Positions 43,273 through 49,864 of a stretch of DNA of 64,000 nucleotides are shown here, one piece after another (positions within the stretch are counted from its first letter, which is position 1; every line of letters starts with the position of its first letter). The position numbers and the translations under genes were made by a program. Below the pieces are notes generated by a model that worked only from the letters and a program-made list of their open reading frames with translations, was not told where the DNA came from and searched no databases. Origin of the DNA: an uncultured Eubacteriales bacterium (GTDB lineage Bacteria > Bacillota > Clostridia > Christensenellales > Aristaeellaceae); the NCBI GenBank assembly GCA_900315585.1, contig OMZP01000020.1, forward strand, positions 18,465 through 82,464, given 5' to 3'.

Positions 43273-43725
43273 GATGAGTGAGGAGTGAGGAGTTGGAGTG
43301 ACCGGCTGCCGCTCTCACCGCCGCAGGGACGCCATTCATGGCGTCCGCGAACTGTAGAGGTTCGCAGCTCGCCGATAGAGATGCCGAGAGCAGTCGGTAT
43401 GTTCAGATCCTTCGCTGCGCTCAGGATGACACGCTTCCACTTCGTTGTCATTCTGAGCGGAAGGTTGGGAGCCCGGAGGTTTTCCAAGTCCGGCCCGTGG
43501 GCCGGACCGCGGGTTTTCAATCCAGGGGATTGAAAACCGCGCCGTGCGAAGAATCTGTGCGAATCGATGATCGACAACATCAATTCTCTGTTATTACGGC
43601 GCAGCAGGGGCGCAGGGGCGGACTTTCCGCCGTTGCGCCGCCCGCCTGGCTTCCCCACCGCAGCGGGGAAGTGGCGCGAAGCGCCGACAGGACATCCCAA
43701 GCACACCAGAACGAAAGGACACATC
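43273..43725. other. 453-base noncoding repeat mosaic inside the envelope-polymer cluster
   Basis: No gene is visible. In order: GAGGAGTGAG repeats (43271-43300), an inverted GGACGCCAT/ATGGCGTCC piece (43323-43346), a family A pair split by an insert (43406-43556), a GGGGCGG-type piece, and a CTTCCCC/GGGGAAG plus GGCGC/GCGCC double hairpin (43650-43685). The SDR gene start follows. Confidence 0.75.
43406..43556. repeat. Family A repeat interrupted by another repeat
   Basis: The left arm (43406-43430) is intact. The right arm begins at 43447 with GTCATTCTGAGCG and resumes at 43546 with GCGAAGAATCT. About 86 bases stand between, holding two hairpins: GTCCGGCCC/GGGCCGGAC (43488-43507) and GTTTTCAATCC/GGATTGAAAAC. 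This looks like one element inserted into another. Confidence 0.8.
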
Positions 43726-44760
43726 ATGTTCAACCAACCCTTTTACCGCGAAAGCCTCGCTGCCGCCTGCGCGGGCGCGAAGCTCCACGACCAATCCATC
43801 CTCGTCACCGGGGCGACGGGCCTGATCGGCTCGCTCCTGGTGGAGGCGCTGGCCCATCTGAACGAAACCGCGGGAGCGAAGCTGACGATCTACGCCGCGG
43901 GGCGCAGCGAATCCGGCATCGTCAGCCGCTTCGGGGCGCTGGCGGAGCAGCCGTACTTCCACTACGTGCCCTACGACGCCACGAAGCCCGTGGCCTTCGA
44001 CTTCGCCGCGGACATCGTCGTCCACGCCGCCACCAGCGCCCATCCCATGGCCTACGCCACCGACCCGGTGGGCATCATGCAGGCCAACCTGTTCGGCACG
44101 GCGCGGCTGCTGGAAACCCTGAAAGAGCAGGGCCGCGGGCGGTTCCTGCTGCTCTCCACCGGCGAGACCTACGGCGAAAACCCGAACTTGGCGGAGGGCT
44201 TTTCCGAGACGGACCACGGCTGGATCGACACGATGCTGCCCCGCGCCTGCTATCCGGAGAGCAAGCGGGCCGCCGAGACCCTCTGCGCCAGCTACGCCGC
44301 CCAGTACGGCGTGGACGCGGTGGTGGCGCGGCTCTGCCACGTCTACGGCCCCACCTTCACCGCCTCCAACAGCCGCGCCGACGCCCAGTTCATCCGCAAG
44401 GCGCTGGCGGGGGAGGACATCGTGATGAAAAGCACCGGCAGCCAGGTGCGCTCCTTCTGCTACGTGGCCGACGCGGTGAACGCCCTGCTGACCGTCCTCG
44501 CCGTGGGGGAGAAGGGGCAGGCCTACAACGTGGCCAACCGCCATTCCGTGGCCTCCATCCGCCAGTACGCCGAGACCCTGGCCGACATCGCCGGGGTGCA
44601 GGTGGTGTTCGACGTGCCCCCGGAGGTGGAGAAGGCCGGGTACACCAAGGTCACCCGCGCCGTGCTCAACCCCGCGAAGCTGGAGGGGCTGGGCTGGACG
44701 CCCCGCTACGACCTGTGGCAGGGACTGGAAGCGACGTATCGGTGCTGCAAAAGGGAGTAG
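43726..44760 (+). CDS. NAD-dependent epimerase/dehydratase (extended SDR)
   Basis: A 344-residue enzyme. The nucleotide site is SILVTGATGLIGSLLVEAL (TGxxGxxG), the catalytic set is in LLSTGETYGE and YPESKRAAE (YxxxK), and VARLCHVYGPTF and SFCYVADAV are typical of the family. It should modify a nucleotide sugar. The start at 43726 follows GAAAGGA; the longer frame upstream runs through repeats. It probably belongs with the glycerophosphotransferase genes. Confidence 0.88.
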   Translation: MFNQPFYRESLAAACAGAKLHDQSILVTGATGLIGSLLVEALAHLNETAGAKLTIYAAGRSESGIVSRFGALAEQPYFHYVPYDATKPVAFDFAADIVVHAATSAHPMAYATDPVGIMQANLFGTARLLETLKEQGRGRFLLLSTGETYGENPNLAEGFSETDHGWIDTMLPRACYPESKRAAETLCASYAAQYGVDAVVARLCHVYGPTFTASNSRADAQFIRKALAGEDIVMKSTGSQVRSFCYVADAVNALLTVLAVGEKGQAYNVANRHSVASIRQYAETLADIAGVQVVFDVPPEVEKAGYTKVTRAVLNPAKLEGLGWTPRYDLWQGLEATYRCCKRE

Positions 44761-44821
44761 GGAGCGGGAATAACGGTTGACGCATGGACATACGTTGGAG
44801 CGTTATTCATGCTCGTTATGT

Positions 44822-44890
44822 ACAGATCCTTCGCTCCGCTCAGGATGACAACAAAGTGAGCCTGTCATCCTGAGCGGAGCGAAGGATCTT
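44822..44890. repeat. Family A paired hairpin repeat
   Basis: Arms with GATCCTTCGCTCCGCTCAGG and its complement, in the convergent junction between the SDR (+) and SpoIIP-like (-) genes. Confidence 0.85.
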
Positions 44891-44956
44891 TGCATAGTGC
44901 GCATGAAACCATCGCTTTTCATGCTTCGACACGGCGTGAAGCGTCAGCCGAGACCT

Positions 44957-46012
44957 CTAATCCCTCTTCTTTCCAAACAACCCGCCGGTCATCTCGCTGG
45001 CGCGCCTGCCCACCTTCTCCCAGGCCCCCTTGAAGCTGCCGGTGGCGGCGAGGGCGTAGACGATGGCGGCGACGGCGGCGAGGCCCACGATCCAGCCCAC
45101 GCCCCGGGCCACGGCCTTGCCGGAGGTGGATTTACCGCCCTCGGCCTTCGCCGAGCCTCCGTAGAGCACGTTGTCCAGCACCTCGGCGATGTAGCCGGTG
45201 GCCTCCTGGGCCTTTTCCTTCTCGATCTCATGGGTGCCGAACTCCAGCAGCAGGGCGTGCGGATATAATTCCTGATTATAGTTTCCTTTTCCGATAAAAA
45301 TATCCTTGATGAGCCCGGGGTACTCCCGGTCGGCCTCCGCCTTGATCTGCTGGGCGAAGGCCTTGTTTTCGGCGCTGTTCTGGTTGTTGCGGCCCACGAA
45401 CAGCCGCACCTTGCTGATGTCCTCGCCGTCCACCTCGGTCTCGTACTCCTCGGCGGGTACCGCGTCCCGGTGGATGTCCAGCAGCGCGTCCGGGTTCTTT
45501 TTCAGCAGCTCCTCGGCCACCCGGCGGGAGCGGGTGTAGGCGTCGGCGTCGTGGGGGAGGAAGGTCTCCTTGGAATAGATGGTCTCGATGCCCCGTTCCT
45601 CCAGCGCCTCCTTCAGGCTGTCGCCCACGTCGTAGATGCCCGCGCCCTTCCACTTGGAAGCGGTGCCATCTTCAGGCAGGTAGCTCTCGTCGCTGTGGGT
45701 GCTGTACATGGCGACGAGCTTCCGGTCGTCCCGCTTTTCGGCCAGGGCAGAGAAGGCGGCTGCATCGGCTACAGCCTGGCCCAGGTACTCGGCGGTGGCG
45801 GTCATGGCCGCATCGTCCACGGACACCACCCGGTACCAGCCGTCATCCCCGGAGATGTACTCGTCGCCCTCCCAGATGCGCCCGCCCCGGCGGGTCAGCA
45901 CGTCGCCCTCCGGGCCCAGCAGGGTGTACACGCAGTCGCCGTCCGTCTCGGCATCGGCGACGCCGATCACGGCCAGCATCAGCAGCACCCAGACGGTCAA
46001 ACGCTTCATCAT
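44957..46012 (-). CDS. SpoIIP-like N-acetylmuramoyl-L-alanine amidase
   Basis: A 351-residue exported protein with signal peptide (MMKRLTVWVLLMLAVIGVADA) and a C-terminal membrane segment (GVGWIVGLAAVAAIVYALAA). The middle has the SpoIIP marks MYSTHSDESYLPEDG, DALLDIHRDAVP and ALLLEFGTHEIEKEKA, giving the zinc-binding Glu/His residues. SpoIIP removes stem peptides from peptidoglycan during engulfment of the forespore. The order differs from Bacillus SpoIIP (C-terminal anchor here), so it may be a paralogue. AGGAGGG precedes the start, and it overlaps the upstream gene by 4 bases. Confidence 0.83.
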   Translation of the reverse strand: MMKRLTVWVLLMLAVIGVADAETDGDCVYTLLGPEGDVLTRRGGRIWEGDEYISGDDGWYRVVSVDDAAMTATAEYLGQAVADAAAFSALAEKRDDRKLVAMYSTHSDESYLPEDGTASKWKGAGIYDVGDSLKEALEERGIETIYSKETFLPHDADAYTRSRRVAEELLKKNPDALLDIHRDAVPAEEYETEVDGEDISKVRLFVGRNNQNSAENKAFAQQIKAEADREYPGLIKDIFIGKGNYNQELYPHALLLEFGTHEIEKEKAQEATGYIAEVLDNVLYGGSAKAEGGKSTSGKAVARGVGWIVGLAAVAAIVYALAATGSFKGAWEKVGRRASEMTGGLFGKKRD

Positions 46013-46668
46013 CGCTGCTCCCTCCTGACGAAATCGCCGTTGACGAACTCCCGCGTGGGCTTCTGCCGGCCCCGCTTCGCCCGTTCGACCAGCTCCCCGA
46101 CCAGCTCGCTCAGCAGCACCGCGATCAGCCCGGACAGCACGATCACGTCAAAGCCGCCCGCGCCGCCCAGCACCAGCGCCTGATCCGCGCCCTGGGCGTT
46201 GGCATAGCCCCAGGCGGCCAGGTTCGCCAGCATCACGCCCAGCGTGCCCGCGATGAACGCGCCCCGCCGGGACCGCCCGAACACATAGGCGATCAGGCCG
46301 CCCGCCGCGCCGTAGACCAGGGTCGGGTCCACCACCATCTCCGCCGGGTCCGCGGGCAGCACCCGCCCCAGCACGTACACCGCCACGCCCGTCAACAGCG
46401 CCGCCGCGATGCTGCGGGCCTTTTCGAGGAACGTGTCGGCCTTGAACCACAGATACATGCACAGCCCCAGCGGGACCAGCGCCCCGCCCACGTTGAAGGC
46501 GAAGCTCCGGCTCAGCCAGATGTCCGGCAGGAACCCGCCCGCGATGATCAGCGCGATGAACAGAATCGCCTCCCGGTCCGTCAGCCGCATCCGGTCCAGC
46601 ACCCGCTGCCCTGCGCCGAACAGGATCAGCACCCCCGAGGCGATCAGCAGTATAAAGCCCAGTGACAT
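46009..46668 (-). CDS. DUF1614-like membrane protein
   Basis: A 219-residue protein with about seven membrane segments (MSLGFILLIASGVLILFGAG, AFNVGGALVPLGLCMYLWF, LLTGVAVYVLGRVLPAD, DVIVLSGLIAVLLSELVGEL). NVGGALVPLGL fits DUF1614, a family seen in spore formers. It is translationally coupled (ATGA overlap) to the SpoIIP-like gene, so a shared sporulation role is likely. The function is unknown. Confidence 0.7.
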   Translation of the reverse strand: MSLGFILLIASGVLILFGAGQRVLDRMRLTDREAILFIALIIAGGFLPDIWLSRSFAFNVGGALVPLGLCMYLWFKADTFLEKARSIAAALLTGVAVYVLGRVLPADPAEMVVDPTLVYGAAGGLIAYVFGRSRRGAFIAGTLGVMLANLAAWGYANAQGADQALVLGGAGGFDVIVLSGLIAVLLSELVGELVERAKRGRQKPTREFVNGDFVRREQR

Positions 46669-46740
46669 AAAAACACCTCCGAATCAACTCTCGCTTGAAT
46701 TTGGTTCGGAGGTAGTATTGACCAGGGGTGGGAGATTTAT

Positions 46741-46840
46741 GAATGAGGGTGGAGTGTGGAGAGTGGAGTATGGAGCTAAAATGCCGTTGCCGCGAAGCAC
46801 AGATGGGGCGCACAGAGGGGCGGTGTTGCACAGTCCGCCC
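46741..46840. repeat. Family B direct repeat plus GGGGCGG piece
   Basis: Imperfect GGAGTGTGGAGA-type units at about 46746-46774, then a GGGGCGG/CCGCCCC inverted piece at about 46815-46840. No gene. The 3' end of the AT-rich islet begins just after. Confidence 0.65.
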
Positions 46841-46856
46841 CTGCATCTGTATTCAC

Positions 46857-48047
46857 TTAAATCATACCGCCATTCACGACCTTACCCGTGGTATAGTCGA
46901 CATAGCAATAATAATGCTCTCTATCGTAACCTCCAAAGCTATTCATGGAGGAGAAGTCAATATCGAACAGGTATTGATTATTCTCAACCTTGTAGCTTGT
47001 TGTTTCGTTGATCTGCAGCGAGTTAGGATTCTTCAAATACTTTGAAACGTGTTCTGTCATGTATTTGATGGCAATGTCTTCGCATTCGCTTTTTGAATAT
47101 GTTTTATCGCCCTCACCGCCTTGATCGTTGGTTTCAGGATTACTGAAATAATCGCAAGCACCAGACAAATTGTTGCCATAGACTTCGACAGAACCATCGT
47201 CATTGATGATTGCAATGTTCAAACAATCAGCCACCAGCCGTGTAGCATGTTCAAATTTGGCAGGAATGCTTCGATTCTTGCCGTATCCAGTAATAGCGTC
47301 ATGGTCATTTTCGGTAATGAGAATCTTCCCGTCATTGGTCAACCCTATGGTAACACCCCAATCAGCCGCAATGTCCTTAACATCCTTCCAACGCCCGACA
47401 AGACATTGGTCATTATTATCCTCACCTGTTGCCACAACCGTGCCATCTGATCGCAACCCTACTGTGTGAAAGTTTATTCCGCTTCCAACAGCAATTTTCA
47501 CAATATCAGTCCATTCTTCAACATTACACTGCCCTTTATTATTCTTGCCTGTAGCGACGACTGTTCCGTCTGATCGAAGGCCGACTGTGTAATTCTTCCC
47601 AACCTCTATGTCAATGATGTCTGTCCAATCCTCAACATCACATTCACCGTTTCTGTAATCTCCAGCAGATACCCAGGTTCCATCTGACTTAAGACCAACG
47701 GCATGAGTGCTGCCGGCAGCGCCAAGTACGATATCGGTCCACTCGTCACCGAAATCATATCTTAGAGAAAGACCCCAAGCGTATACAGAACCGTCATTCT
47801 TGATTCCAAGTACACCGCCATCACAGACTTTCAGAGAAGACACATCTGTCCATCTTCTCATGTTGAATGTGTTGTTAGAACCGTCTTCAACATCTATGGT
47901 TCCGTCTGAATACAGAACGATAAGGTTGCCGCAGTAGAATCCAACATCTGAAACGACTTTTCCTTGATCGGCAAGAGCGAAATTGGGCAGCATCAGGCAA
48001 ATCAATAGAAAGCAGGAAATAACCATCCAAAGCCTTGTCTTAGTCAT
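46857..48047 (-). CDS. Exported RCC1-repeat-like protein
   Basis: A 396-residue protein with a signal peptide (MTKTRLWMVISCFLLICLML...). Residues about 30-290 hold six or seven repeats of about 40 residues of the form GLRSDGTVVATGxNxxGQCxVxxWTDI, the RCC1-like beta-propeller pattern. After an acidic linker, the last 90 residues are a separate domain (YLKNPNSLQINETTSYKVEN ... YDREHYYCYVDYTTG) seen in other Firmicute exported proteins. It likely works as a surface binding scaffold. The gene is clearly richer in A and T than the core genes around it. It overlaps the upstream gene by 8 bases and shares its regulated promoter. Confidence 0.82.
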   Translation of the reverse strand: MTKTRLWMVISCFLLICLMLPNFALADQGKVVSDVGFYCGNLIVLYSDGTIDVEDGSNNTFNMRRWTDVSSLKVCDGGVLGIKNDGSVYAWGLSLRYDFGDEWTDIVLGAAGSTHAVGLKSDGTWVSAGDYRNGECDVEDWTDIIDIEVGKNYTVGLRSDGTVVATGKNNKGQCNVEEWTDIVKIAVGSGINFHTVGLRSDGTVVATGEDNNDQCLVGRWKDVKDIAADWGVTIGLTNDGKILITENDHDAITGYGKNRSIPAKFEHATRLVADCLNIAIINDDGSVEVYGNNLSGACDYFSNPETNDQGGEGDKTYSKSECEDIAIKYMTEHVSKYLKNPNSLQINETTSYKVENNQYLFDIDFSSMNSFGGYDREHYYCYVDYTTGKVVNGGMI

Positions 48048-48453
48048 TGTTGATCCCTCCGTAGATTATTTGTTTTTTCCAGAGGCCATTTGTTAGCGTA
48101 GCCTCAAACTTTTCGTTATACTCTTTGGCATCTTTCGATACATCTGAGATGTGGAATCGAACCTGAACGCCATTTTGCAGGAGTTTATCATAGACTGATT
48201 TGACGATCTCGGTGCGAATAGAGTATTCATGCCTGTGTTCATAGCCTCCGATATTGGTCGTCCATGAGACTGATCCGCCTGGGAAATACATGAGTCCGCT
48301 TTCATTGCTGTCTGGCGCTTGGATGTATAGGTGGCTTAGCTTGATTCGAGTTTTGAGCATTGGATTTGCAAGGCGGACCCAAACCTCGAATTGATGTTTT
48401 GTATTTTTTGATGTCGCAATAATAGAGACAACTTGAAATGATTTCTGTTGCAT
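48040..48453 (-). CDS. Unknown protein of the XRE-controlled operon
   Basis: A 137-residue protein without signal or membrane segment. I do not recognise it. It seems beta-rich (QFEVWVRLANPMLKTRIKLS) and shares layout and several positions with the unknown protein at 49446-49832 (FEVWVRLANP against LELWLRQSDP, and a shared C-terminal TLTNGLWKK / TLNNGHLEE pattern). AAAGGAG precedes the start. Transcription comes from a consensus promoter overlapped by twin operators. Confidence 0.7.
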   Translation of the reverse strand: MQQKSFQVVSIIATSKNTKHQFEVWVRLANPMLKTRIKLSHLYIQAPDSNESGLMYFPGGSVSWTTNIGGYEHRHEYSIRTEIVKSVYDKLLQNGVQVRFHISDVSKDAKEYNEKFEATLTNGLWKKQIIYGGINND

Positions 48454-48471
48454 GGTTCTCCTTTAAATGAA

Positions 48472-48527
48472 ATACATCATATGTTGTATTTATTTCAGAT
48501 TATACAGCATATGATGTATTATGTCAA
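48472..48527 (-). promoter_or_regulatory. Consensus promoter with twin 18-bp operators
   Basis: On the minus strand TTGACA (48527-48522) and TATAAT (48504-48499) are both perfect, with a 17-bp spacer. Two near-palindromic sites, each with core CATATG and outer ATACA/TGTAT, lie at 48472-48489 and 48502-48519, centres 30 bp apart. The second fills the spacer between -35 and -10. They are almost certainly bound by a dimeric repressor; the divergent XRE gene is the obvious candidate. Confidence 0.85.
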
Positions 48528-48572
48528 TATGAAGTTTTTAACAATTTATAAAGCAACACTTCGGAGGGAATG

Positions 48573-48821
48573 ATGCGTTATCCGCGGTTGCGTGACCTGA
48601 GGGAGGACAGCGACCTGACGCAGGATCAGCTGGTGGCGGCCCTGGGGATGCACAAAACCACATACACGAATTATGAGCAGGGCAAGCGGGAGATTCCGTT
48701 TGCTCTGGTGATTCGTCTGGCGGAGTTTTACAACGTGTCCATCAATTATATCGCGGGGATTGAGAAGCGGCCAAAGCCGCTGTATGAAAACCGCCCCTGC
48801 CGCTGGCGGGGTGAAAAATGA
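48573..48821 (+). CDS. XRE-family (Cro/C1-type) repressor
   Basis: An 82-residue single-domain DNA-binding protein. The helix-turn-helix is LTQDQLVAALGMHKTTYTNY, followed by EQGKREIPFALVIRLAEFYN, the usual HTH_3 order. The start is set at 48573 rather than the adjacent ATG at 48570 because GGAGGG ends at 48568. It is divergent from the unknown/RCC1 operon and the twin operators lie between, so it probably represses that operon and perhaps itself. Confidence 0.9.
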   Translation: MRYPRLRDLREDSDLTQDQLVAALGMHKTTYTNYEQGKREIPFALVIRLAEFYNVSINYIAGIEKRPKPLYENRPCRWRGEK

Positions 48822-48847
48822 ACCTGTCGCAGAAGCGGCAGGTTTTT
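48821..48847 (+). terminator. Intrinsic terminator after the XRE gene
   Basis: AACCTGTCGC (48821-48830) pairs with GCGGCAGGTT (48835-48844) with one G-T pair, followed by a T-run. It overlaps the stop codon. Confidence 0.85.
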
Positions 48848-48855
48848 AGATTGGA

Positions 48856-49107
48856 TTACTGCTTATATGGGATGCTGTCCTCATACAGTCGGTCGGGGCA
48901 AATGTCCTGTCCGTCTGGCCATTCGATGGACAGACCGCCGATGTGGACCTTGCTGAACACATCTACGTCGCGCAGTTGACCGAACCAGCTTCCCTTGATG
49001 TAGGGATTGACGTCAAATACGCGGCGCTCGCGATTGTCAAACGTCACCAGCAGATGATAGTTCTCCATTGGAAAAACGTCAACCGCCCGGGGCCTTGATG
49101 TCGTCAT
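48856..49107 (-). CDS. DUF2442 domain protein
   Basis: An 83-residue protein matching DUF2442 (MENYHLLVTFDNRERRVFDV and the ending WPDGQDICPDRLYEDSIP). It follows the DUF4160 gene by 13 bases, the standard arrangement of this pair. The pair is often listed among toxin-antitoxin-like modules without firm proof. The start at 49107 follows GAGGGGG. Confidence 0.85.
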   Translation of the reverse strand: MTTSRPRAVDVFPMENYHLLVTFDNRERRVFDVNPYIKGSWFGQLRDVDVFSKVHIGGLSIEWPDGQDICPDRLYEDSIPYKQ

Positions 49108-49120
49108 ATCGCATACCCCC

Positions 49121-49390
49121 TCAGCGAAGCGGGTCGATTTTGAAGCTCTGCTCGCCACTGCTCAGCAGTTCCCAGTTGGCAGTCAAATCGTCGTGATGGA
49201 GGACGAGCCAAGCGTCGAGGAGCTTTTTCTTGGCGGGAGTGAGAACCTTTCCGTTCAGTTCGTTGCCGTCGAAGTCAAACTGGAATTCCTCGCCCTGGTA
49301 AATCACGTGGATATGTGGCGTGTGATGCTGACCGCCGCCTTCCGCGTACATGCGAACGATCAGCCCATAGAATACGCTCAGTATTGGCAT
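49121..49390 (-). CDS. DUF4160 domain protein
   Basis: An 89-residue protein matching DUF4160: SVFYGLIVRMYAEGGGQHHT, then PHIHVIYQGEEFQFDFDG and a C-terminal TANWELL. The conserved His cluster (HHTPHIH) suggests metal or nucleic acid chemistry. It is the first gene of the pair with DUF2442, with AAAGGTGG before the start and its own promoter. Confidence 0.87.
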   Translation of the reverse strand: MPILSVFYGLIVRMYAEGGGQHHTPHIHVIYQGEEFQFDFDGNELNGKVLTPAKKKLLDAWLVLHHDDLTANWELLSSGEQSFKIDPLR

Positions 49391-49412
49391 ATGTGTTCCA
49401 CCTTTCTACATC

Positions 49413-49441
49413 ATTATAGCACAATTCTGCGCTTTGCTCAA
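49413..49441 (-). promoter_or_regulatory. Promoter of the DUF4160-DUF2442 pair
   Basis: On the minus strand TTGAGC (49441-49436) and TATAAT (49418-49413), 17-bp spacer, 23 bases before the DUF4160 start. Confidence 0.65.
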
Positions 49442-49445
49442 CAGC

Positions 49446-49832
49446 TCATTTATTCATTTCTTCAAGATGACCATTATTGAGGGTACAAATATAGGACTTC
49501 GTATCATTTGGATTATCATAATTGGTAATCTTGAATGAAACCCTTGTAGCATAGGTTAAAATCGATCGATAAGCTTTTTCGTCCAGTTCAGCTGCAAAAC
49601 AGTAATAATTGTGAGCTTCGCCTTTATCGAGTATGCGCTCAATAAAGTCTATGTTGCCTTGATAGTGTGAGGTGATCCATTTGTCTGTATCTTCAGTAGA
49701 GTAGCTTAAACTGCTTACTATGATTCTTATTGGAGTTGAAGGGTCGGATTGTCTCAGCCACAGTTCAAGAAAGAATTTTTGGTTACACACTATAACCCTG
49801 ATATTCTGAATAACAAGCATATTATCAATCAT
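49446..49832 (-). CDS. Unknown protein, remote relative of the 48.0 kb protein
   Basis: A 128-residue soluble protein, not recognised. It resembles the 137-residue protein at 48040-48453 in length, predicted strands and several motifs (FFLELWLRQSDPSTPIRIIV; YATRVSFKI; CTLNNGHLEEMNK). GGAGGT lies 8 bases before the start. It is as AT-rich as the rest of the islet. Confidence 0.65.
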   Translation of the reverse strand: MIDNMLVIQNIRVIVCNQKFFLELWLRQSDPSTPIRIIVSSLSYSTEDTDKWITSHYQGNIDFIERILDKGEAHNYYCFAAELDEKAYRSILTYATRVSFKITNYDNPNDTKSYICTLNNGHLEEMNK

Positions 49833-49864
49833 GCAAACAAACCTCCAAATGCTTAAACAATCGG

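Noticed and set aside
43338..43725. N-terminal extension of the SDR protein or a separate small gene
   Set aside because: Frames run through repeat hairpins; GAAAGGA and the Rossmann start place the true start at 43726.
46857..49832. Prophage remnant
   Set aside because: The XRE switch is phage-like, but no integrase, structural, lysis or replication gene is present.
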